This document shows positions 58,496-64,000 of a DNA stretch of 64,000 nucleotides, piece after piece. The position numbers were made by a program, and so were the translations under genes. Position 1 is the stretch's first letter. Every line of letters begins with the position of its first letter. Origin of the DNA: Mycolicibacterium arabiense (GTDB lineage Bacteria > Actinomycetota > Actinomycetes > Mycobacteriales > Mycobacteriaceae); assembly GCF_010731815.2 (NCBI RefSeq), contig NZ_AP022593.1, forward strand, positions 2,294,001-2,358,000. Reading direction: 5' to 3'. The notes beneath the pieces were generated by a model. That model ran no database searches and had not been told where the DNA came from. It was given only the letters and a program-made list of their open reading frames with translations.

Positions 58496-61400
58496 GGCGG
58501 ATCCGTCCACGCGACTTGCACCAGTCGGTCGGGACTGCCCGGTCGGATCAGGACGCCGCGACCCGGCGGTTGCGGCGAGGGCCGCAGTGAGCCGAACAGT
58601 GGACCATCGTCGGGTCGTGCGCTCATCATCAGGCCCATCGCGCCGAGGTCTCGCAGCCGTGCCAACACTGGGTCGAACATCGCGCGGGCCGCGCCGCCCG
58701 ACCGACGAGCGATGACGACGTGCAATCCGAGATCGGTTGCGTGTGGGATCAACTCGAGCAGAGCCGCCAATGGATTGCCCGACGCGACGTCGGCCACCAG
58801 GTCGTAGTCGTCGACGACCACCCAGGCGTCCGGTCCCGACCACCAGGACCGGTCGCGCAACTGCCGCTGCGTGACTCTCGGTCCCGGCAGCCTCGAACGG
58901 AGCATGGCGACGAGGTCCGCGACGTGCGCCCGCGCGGCATCCCCCGACGCTGCGTAGCGGGTGGTCGAGCCGTCGTCGTCCAGGACGCCGAGCAGAGCGC
59001 GCCGGGGATCGACGACCACGATCTCGGCGTCTCGCGCGACCGCCAGACAGAGCGTTCGCAGCACGGAGGTTTTCCCGCAACCTGGTTCACCGATCACGAC
59101 CAGATGCGGCCGGTCGCCGAAGTCGACCGCGACCGGCTGCAGATCGCCGTCACCGACGCCGAGGGGTAGAACCGCCGCAGATGCGCCGCCGCAGGCGATC
59201 TCGGCCGCATCGACTCGCGCGGGGAGCAGGCGCACCGGAGCCGCATGCACCGCGCCGTACCGCTCGGCCAGGCGGGCACCCGCCGTGGCGAGCGGCGCGT
59301 CGCCGTCACCGACGTCCAGCCGCGGTCGAGCGATCGCCAGCTCGAGCCCGTCCTGGGTGATGCCGCGACCTGCCGGCCGACCGACCAGCGTCTTGGCCTT
59401 CGCGCGGTGCATCTCCGACTCGGCGGGGTCCCCAAGGCGTAGCTCGATGCGCGTTCCGAGCTGGTCCTTGAGCGCTGGTCGCAGGTCGGCCCACCGCGAC
59501 GCCGCGATCACGACGTGGACGCCGACGGAGAGTCCCTGCCCGGCGAGTTCGGAGACCGATGCCTCAAGGGCCTCGAATTCGCGGCGCGCGGTCGCCCAGC
59601 CGTCGATCAGTAAGAACACGTGTCCGTGGTCGTCATCGGCCTCGAAGTGTTTGGCGCCGTTGCGCAGTCGGGCCTGCCGACGCCGGACCACGTCGTGGAC
59701 CCGGGACACGATGCGTTGCGCGAGGTCGGCTTCGAACCGATCGGCCACCGATCCGACGTGTGGCAGCGCGCGGATCCCGGTGAGGCCGCCACCACCGAAG
59801 TCCAGCCCGTAGACCTGCACCCGGGCTGGTGACCGGGTGGCGGCCAGTGCGAGTGCCAGCGTGCACAGTGCCGTCGACTTGCCCGACCGCGGCCCGCCGA
59901 CCACCGCGACGTTGCCGCCCGCCCCGTCGAGGTCCACGACCAAGGTGTCGCGGCGCTGCTTGAACGGCCGATCCACCACGCCGATGGGCACGGTGAGGGT
60001 GTCCGCCGAGGGCACGACGGGTAGCAGTTCGCCGAGATCGGGCGAGGTCGTCAGCGGTGGCGACCAGATGGCGTGCGCGCGCCGCCCGTGTGCGGACAGG
60101 CGGTCGACGACGACGTCGAGCAGGGAGCGGCTCGTCGCGGGAGCAGGCGTCGTCTCGACGGGACCGAACGCCGCGGTGAACAGCGCTGGGGCTCCGTCGC
60201 ATTCGCCTCCGCGTGCGGTCGATGGCGTGGCCGGCGCCGCGACGTGGGCGGCCCGGAACCCGACGAGGTTGCCGTCTGCGGTCTTGAGGTACGCCATGCC
60301 CGGCCGGTTCGGCAGTTCGTACGCATCGGGCGTGCCCAGGACTGCTCGCGACTCGGCCGCCGAGAACGTCTTGAGCGCGATGCGGTAGGACAGGTGCGAC
60401 TCGAGCCCGCGCAACCGTCCCTCGTCGAGGCGCTGGCTGGCCAGCAGCAGATGCATGCCGAGGGAACGCCCCACCCGCCCGATCGCGACGAACAGTTCGG
60501 CCAGGTCCGGCTGTTGAGTGAGCAGTTCGGAGAATTCGTCGACGATGATCAGCAGCGTCGGCAGCGGCGCCAGCGCCACCCCCGTGGTGCGGGCGTGTTC
60601 GTAGTCGGTGATGCTCGCGAAGTTCCCTGCGGCGCGCAGCAGTTCCTGTCGCCGGTTCATCTCGCCGGCCAGTGCGTCGCGCATCCGGGCCACCAGGTGC
60701 GCCTCGTCGGCGAGATTGGTGATGACCGCCGCGACGTGACGCATCTGCTCGAAGCCGCGGAACGTCGCGCCGCCCTTGAAGTCGACGAGCGCGAGGTTGA
60801 GCGCATCGGGTGAATGCGTGGCGACCAGACCGAGGGCGAGCGTCCTGAGCAGTTCGGACTTCCCAGAACCCGTTGCGCCGACGCACAATCCGTGCGGGCC
60901 CATGCCCCCGTGTGCGGCCTCCTTCAGATCCAGCTCGACCGTCGTGCCATCGGCGGCGACGCCGACCGGCACCCGCAGCCGCCGTGCGCCGAGGCGGGGC
61001 TGCCAGGTACGAACCGGGTCCAACTCGGCTGGGTCGCCGATGCCCAGCAGGTCGGCCCAAACCAGCCGGCGACTGTCCACGGCGTGGACGCCGAGCGAGG
61101 CAATTCGGCGGGCACACACGATCGCCTCGTCCAGGGCGAGACCATCGGGCGTGCACTCGAGGGCCCGGTCCCCGGCCAGGATCTCTACTGCCGCCGCTCC
61201 GGCAACGAGTTCCACCACGGTGACGCCGTCACCGGCCACGGCGGCGCCGACCGCGCCACCGTCGGACACGACGACTAAGTGTCGCGCGCCGCGCCGAGTG
61301 GCAGCGTCGAGCCGCCGGTACCAACCACCGTTGTGCGGCAACCACTTCAGCCACTCCCACGCCGTTGCGTCGCTGGTGACGGTGACTATTCGCAGGTCCC

Positions 61401-62118
61401 CTGGACGGTGGAACGTCGCGAGCTGACACAGCACCGCGCGGACCGTGGCGCGGGCCGAGTCGACGTCACCGCGCAGCGAGACGTGGCGGTGCTCGGTCAG
61501 ATCGAGTGCGATGGGCAGACCCTCGACCGTCGACCTGTGGGCCAGCAGGCGCGCCACGGCATTGGCGGTGACCGGGTCGGCGTCGTCGGCCGGTCCCCCG
61601 CGCGGTGCGACGAGCGTGGTGGACAGACCCAGTGTGCCCACGCCGACGCGGGCGTGGCCGAAGTCGTCGTCACCGGGTCCGCGCTCCCAGGTCCGTGGAC
61701 CGCCGACCAGGCTCCACAGCGCCGACGGGTCGGGGTGGCGCCAGTGCAGACAGTGCTGCTGCGCCCGCGCCGTCCGCACCACCGCGTCGTCCAACGCATC
61801 GAGGTAGCGCAGGTAGCGCCGCCGGTCCTCGTTCAACTCGGCCGACCGCCGGGTCCCGCGCATGCCGTAGGCCACCGACCCCAGGGCCGAGATGGCCATC
61901 ATCGCCGGGAACAACAGCATCGTCGGGCCGCGTGACGTCGCCCCCGACGTGAAGTACAGCGCGGCCATCCCGCCAACGGCGACCAGCATGACCAACGGCA
62001 GCAGCCGCGCCAGCGGATTGGCAGGCGCGGCGCGCGGAACGTCGGGCGGCGCATCCACCGCGACGTCGCCGACGTCCATCGGGGGCGCAGTCATGCGCCC
62101 GGCCTTCATCGTCTCCAT
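58492..62118 (-). CDS. eccC4: EccC4, ESX-4 FtsK/SpoIIIE-type motor ATPase
   Basis: This 1208-residue ATPase drives ESX-4 secretion. Two transmembrane helices lie at about residues 38-85. Three P-loop domains follow: GATGSGKSELL near 414, GGPRSGKSTAL near 741 and GEPGCGKTSVL near 1011. Walker B partners are LLIIVDEFSELL, VFLLIDGWAT and WVVVDDYDLV. ATG 62118 gives METMKAGRM; the ATG at 62094, with AAGG upstream, is an alternative because the mapped promoter leaves almost no leader for the first. Confidence 0.96.
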   Translation of the reverse strand: METMKAGRMTAPPMDVGDVAVDAPPDVPRAAPANPLARLLPLVMLVAVGGMAALYFTSGATSRGPTMLLFPAMMAISALGSVAYGMRGTRRSAELNEDRRRYLRYLDALDDAVVRTARAQQHCLHWRHPDPSALWSLVGGPRTWERGPGDDDFGHARVGVGTLGLSTTLVAPRGGPADDADPVTANAVARLLAHRSTVEGLPIALDLTEHRHVSLRGDVDSARATVRAVLCQLATFHRPGDLRIVTVTSDATAWEWLKWLPHNGGWYRRLDAATRRGARHLVVVSDGGAVGAAVAGDGVTVVELVAGAAAVEILAGDRALECTPDGLALDEAIVCARRIASLGVHAVDSRRLVWADLLGIGDPAELDPVRTWQPRLGARRLRVPVGVAADGTTVELDLKEAAHGGMGPHGLCVGATGSGKSELLRTLALGLVATHSPDALNLALVDFKGGATFRGFEQMRHVAAVITNLADEAHLVARMRDALAGEMNRRQELLRAAGNFASITDYEHARTTGVALAPLPTLLIIVDEFSELLTQQPDLAELFVAIGRVGRSLGMHLLLASQRLDEGRLRGLESHLSYRIALKTFSAAESRAVLGTPDAYELPNRPGMAYLKTADGNLVGFRAAHVAAPATPSTARGGECDGAPALFTAAFGPVETTPAPATSRSLLDVVVDRLSAHGRRAHAIWSPPLTTSPDLGELLPVVPSADTLTVPIGVVDRPFKQRRDTLVVDLDGAGGNVAVVGGPRSGKSTALCTLALALAATRSPARVQVYGLDFGGGGLTGIRALPHVGSVADRFEADLAQRIVSRVHDVVRRRQARLRNGAKHFEADDDHGHVFLLIDGWATARREFEALEASVSELAGQGLSVGVHVVIAASRWADLRPALKDQLGTRIELRLGDPAESEMHRAKAKTLVGRPAGRGITQDGLELAIARPRLDVGDGDAPLATAGARLAERYGAVHAAPVRLLPARVDAAEIACGGASAAVLPLGVGDGDLQPVAVDFGDRPHLVVIGEPGCGKTSVLRTLCLAVARDAEIVVVDPRRALLGVLDDDGSTTRYAASGDAARAHVADLVAMLRSRLPGPRVTQRQLRDRSWWSGPDAWVVVDDYDLVADVASGNPLAALLELIPHATDLGLHVVIARRSGGAARAMFDPVLARLRDLGAMGLMMSARPDDGPLFGSLRPSPQPPGRGVLIRPGSPDRLVQVAWTDPP

Positions 62119-62128
62119 CGCATCGTAA

Positions 62129-62154
62129 GACGCGCTCGCAGTGCGTTCGGTTCC
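62129..62154 (-). promoter_or_regulatory. SigM-like ECF promoter for eccC4
   Basis: On the minus strand GGAAC (62154-62150), 17 bases, CGTC (62132-62129). It shares GATGGAACCGAACGC and GCGTCTTA with the esxU promoter almost base for base. The expected start is about 4 bases before ATG 62118. Confidence 0.8.
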
Positions 62155-62245
62155 ATCGATTTCTCGTCGAATTTCAGTGCACGGCGGCGGTTCCCGGGTC
62201 CGCTAGCGTCGTGGTAAGGGTTCCACGGACCGAGGGGGTGAGTCG

Positions 62246-63505
62246 ATGCCGATGTGCCGGTTGTCCATCCACGCGGACGACGGCGACACCACCAGTGAGG
62301 CCGACCTGGTGCTGCCGACGTCGTCGCCCGTGGTCGCGTTCCTGCCCGACATCGTCGAGCTGGCCGGCCGGTCGGCAACGGTCGACGGGAGGCGGTGGCG
62401 GCTGCTGCGGCCGTCGGGTACGCCGGTCGACGAAGGATTGACCTTTGGTGACAACGGCATCCGCGACGGCGACGTCCTGCTGCTGGTGTCCGAGTCGCCC
62501 CGGTTGCCCGAGGACAGCCCGTGGGATCCGGCGCACGCGGCCGTCACGGCGAACGATCGCCCCTCGGCTGCTCCGGTGGACGTCACCGCGTTCGGCGCCG
62601 CCGCGATCGTCATCGCCGTTGCTGCGTCGGGCTGGCTCGGCGTGGTCGGCTCGGACCGGTGGTTTCCGGTGGTCGTGGCCGCAGCCGCGGCGGTCGTCGC
62701 GACGGCGCGGGCGGTGACGCTCCGGCGGGACGTCATGGCCGCAGCCGCCGTCGCCGCGTGGGCGGGGACCGGCTTCCTCGCCGTTCCCGCTGGCCCCGCA
62801 GCGGCCAACGTAGTGCTGGCGACGGTGGCGGCGGGCACTGCGGCCGTGGTGCTGTCGCGGTGGACCGAACGGCTCAGTCCGATTCTCGTTGCCTGCGGAG
62901 TGTTCTCGGCCATCCTCGCCGTGGCCGCCGGAGCCGGCACCGCCTGGTCGATGCACGCGTCCACGGTGGGTGCCGTCACGGGGGTCGTTGCGCTCGCGCT
63001 GCTGGGTGCGTCGGCGCGGATCGCCGCGGCGACGTCGGGCTTGAGTGCCGACGTCGCCGAGGACGGGGCAGCCTGCCGCGCGCACGCCATCCTCGACGGC
63101 CTGACCGCGGGATGCGCCTCTGCGGTGGCAGTGGGTGCGGTCGTGGTCGCCGTTGCGTCGCACGACGGTGCGGCCGCGGCGTTCACCGGGGCGGTGACGG
63201 TCGCCATGTGGCTGCGCTCCAGAGCGCATGCCGACTGGCCGCGACGGGTGGCACTGATTGTCTCCGGAACCTGCTGCGCCATAGCGTCTTTGGCAGCATC
63301 CGTCGCTGCCGCGCCGGCGGTGGCGCCCGGCTACGCGCTGGTGTTCGTCGGTCTGGGATTCCTCGCCAACGCGGTGCACGCGCCGGGACCTGCCGTGCGG
63401 CGTGTCGCCGCCGCGGCCGAGTACGCCTCCCTCGCAGCCGTGATCCCCTTGGCGTGCTGGGTGGGCGGCCTCTATGCGGCGGCGCGCGGCTGGTACGCGC
63501 CGTGA
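62246..63505 (+). CDS. eccD4: EccD4, ESX-4 membrane channel protein
   Basis: This 419-residue protein has an N-terminal ubiquitin-like domain (MPMCRLSIHADDGD to about residue 85) and about 11 transmembrane helices, the EccD pattern. It forms the bulk of the ESX-4 membrane pore. GAGGGGG precedes the ATG. It is divergent from eccC4; no SigM-like element is seen in its own direction. Confidence 0.94.
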   Translation: MPMCRLSIHADDGDTTSEADLVLPTSSPVVAFLPDIVELAGRSATVDGRRWRLLRPSGTPVDEGLTFGDNGIRDGDVLLLVSESPRLPEDSPWDPAHAAVTANDRPSAAPVDVTAFGAAAIVIAVAASGWLGVVGSDRWFPVVVAAAAAVVATARAVTLRRDVMAAAAVAAWAGTGFLAVPAGPAAANVVLATVAAGTAAVVLSRWTERLSPILVACGVFSAILAVAAGAGTAWSMHASTVGAVTGVVALALLGASARIAAATSGLSADVAEDGAACRAHAILDGLTAGCASAVAVGAVVVAVASHDGAAAAFTGAVTVAMWLRSRAHADWPRRVALIVSGTCCAIASLAASVAAAPAVAPGYALVFVGLGFLANAVHAPGPAVRRVAAAAEYASLAAVIPLACWVGGLYAAARGWYAP

Positions 63506-64000
63506 CGCGATCCGCACCAGCAGTGGCACTGACGACACTGCTGCTGACGATAGGACCCGCGAGCGCGGCTGCGGTGGTGCCGCCACCGGTCGACCCGACC
63601 GCCCTGCCCGTGGCTGCCGCGCCGGCCCCGCCCGCACCCACCGAACGAAGCGCACCCTGCCGATCGGTGGATCCCGGGGCAGGCGGGGCGGGTCGCCCGC
63701 AGTTTCCGCTGGCCTCACTGCGGACGCTGTGGCGCCTCGCCGACGGTGCCGGTCAGACGGTCGCCGTGATCGACACCGGCGTCGCCCGGCATCGCCTGCT
63801 GCCGAGACTGCTGGCGGGCGGTGACTACGTCTCGAACGGTGACGGCACCGAGGACTGCGACGCGCACGGCACCTTCGTCGCGGGCATCATCGGCGCCGCA
63901 CCGGCCGACGACTTCGCCGGAATCACTCCCGCCGCAGCCATTCTCACCATCCGACAGTCCAGCGCGGTATTCCGACGCACCGGCGAGGCCACCGGCGGCG
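63502..64000 (+). CDS. mycP4: MycP4 mycosin protease (5' part, cut by window end)
   Basis: The GTG at 63502 overlaps the eccD4 stop (GTGA), and the frame stays open to base 64000 (166 codons). The N-terminal signal segment is ALTTLLLTIGPASAAA. The subtilisin-type catalytic Asp is in VAVIDTGVARH and the His in DAHGTFVAGII; the Ser part lies outside. Mycosins are anchored on the outer face of the membrane and are needed for ESX complex function. Confidence 0.93.
   Translation, partial: MTRSAPAVALTTLLLTIGPASAAAVVPPPVDPTALPVAAAPAPPAPTERSAPCRSVDPGAGGAGRPQFPLASLRTLWRLADGAGQTVAVIDTGVARHRLLPRLLAGGDYVSNGDGTEDCDAHGTFVAGIIGAAPADDFAGITPAAAILTIRQSSAVFRRTGEATGG

Noticed and set aside
62119..62245. SigM-like promoter for eccD4 on the plus strand
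   Set aside because: No GGAAC is present in the plus direction and the CGTC near 62210 has no partner at 17 bases. The eccD4 promoter remains unidentified.

Overview
The window is high-GC actinobacterial DNA, and its gene order and protein sequences place it in a Mycobacterium, most likely a rapid grower of the Mycolicibacterium type. The core follows the order known from M. tuberculosis Rv3394c to Rv3449: imuB-imuA', guaA, choD, guaB3-guaB2, rsdA-sigD, whiB3, groEL1-groES, tsaD-rimI-tsaB-tsaE-alr, gadB, nnr, glmS, glmM, rpsI-rplM and the ESX-4 type VII secretion locus. Accessory blocks interrupt this backbone. No rRNA, tRNA, insertion sequence, prophage or CRISPR array was seen.

Layout: 1-2603 holds the end of a short-chain dehydrogenase gene, a nucleoside hydrolase and the peroxide-defence pair ohr/ohrR. 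2657-5122 is the damage-inducible mutagenesis cassette imuA'-imuB behind a perfect LexA box. 5477-9399 holds a small lipoprotein and a three-gene unit: an S53 (sedolisin) protease, a double zinc-ribbon membrane protein and a single-pass membrane protein. 9508-14816 is a catabolic-looking operon (esterase, SDR, diiron protein, Baeyer-Villiger type monooxygenase, MerR regulator) behind a perfect 28-bp palindrome. 14835-21103 carries purine synthesis genes (guaA, guaB3, guaB2) and the choD oxidase gene. 21281-25131 carries the sigD/rsdA switch and whiB3.

25218-30503 is accessory: an NmrA-like reductase, a four-gene DyP-peroxidase operon with partners of unknown function, and a BASS transporter. 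30691-41179 runs on the minus strand. From nnr through gadB, alr, a hydrolase, tsaE, tsaB, rimI and tsaD to an NTF2-like gene, the genes are tightly packed and mostly overlap by 4 to 8 bp. This is followed by CIRCE-controlled groES-groEL1. 41274-47570 holds two small regulator/enzyme pairs with clear operators, glmS, a Rv3438-like hydrolase and an F420-type oxidoreductase. 47755-49155 is a DEAD-box helicase.

49178 to the right edge is the most interesting part. It contains ESX-4 (esxT, esxU, a secretion-associated protein, eccC4, eccD4 and the start of mycP4) and, next to glmM, a pair of genes whose products look like a type VII secretion substrate heterodimer. One product has a C-terminal YxxxD motif; the other has a WxG motif and a long acidic tail. 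Three transcription units in this region (the pair, esxU-esxT and eccC4) each start with the same ECF-sigma type element, GGAACC with CGTC exactly 17 bases after GGAAC. This suggests one regulon, probably SigM, joining the secretion machine, its small Esx pair and the candidate substrates.
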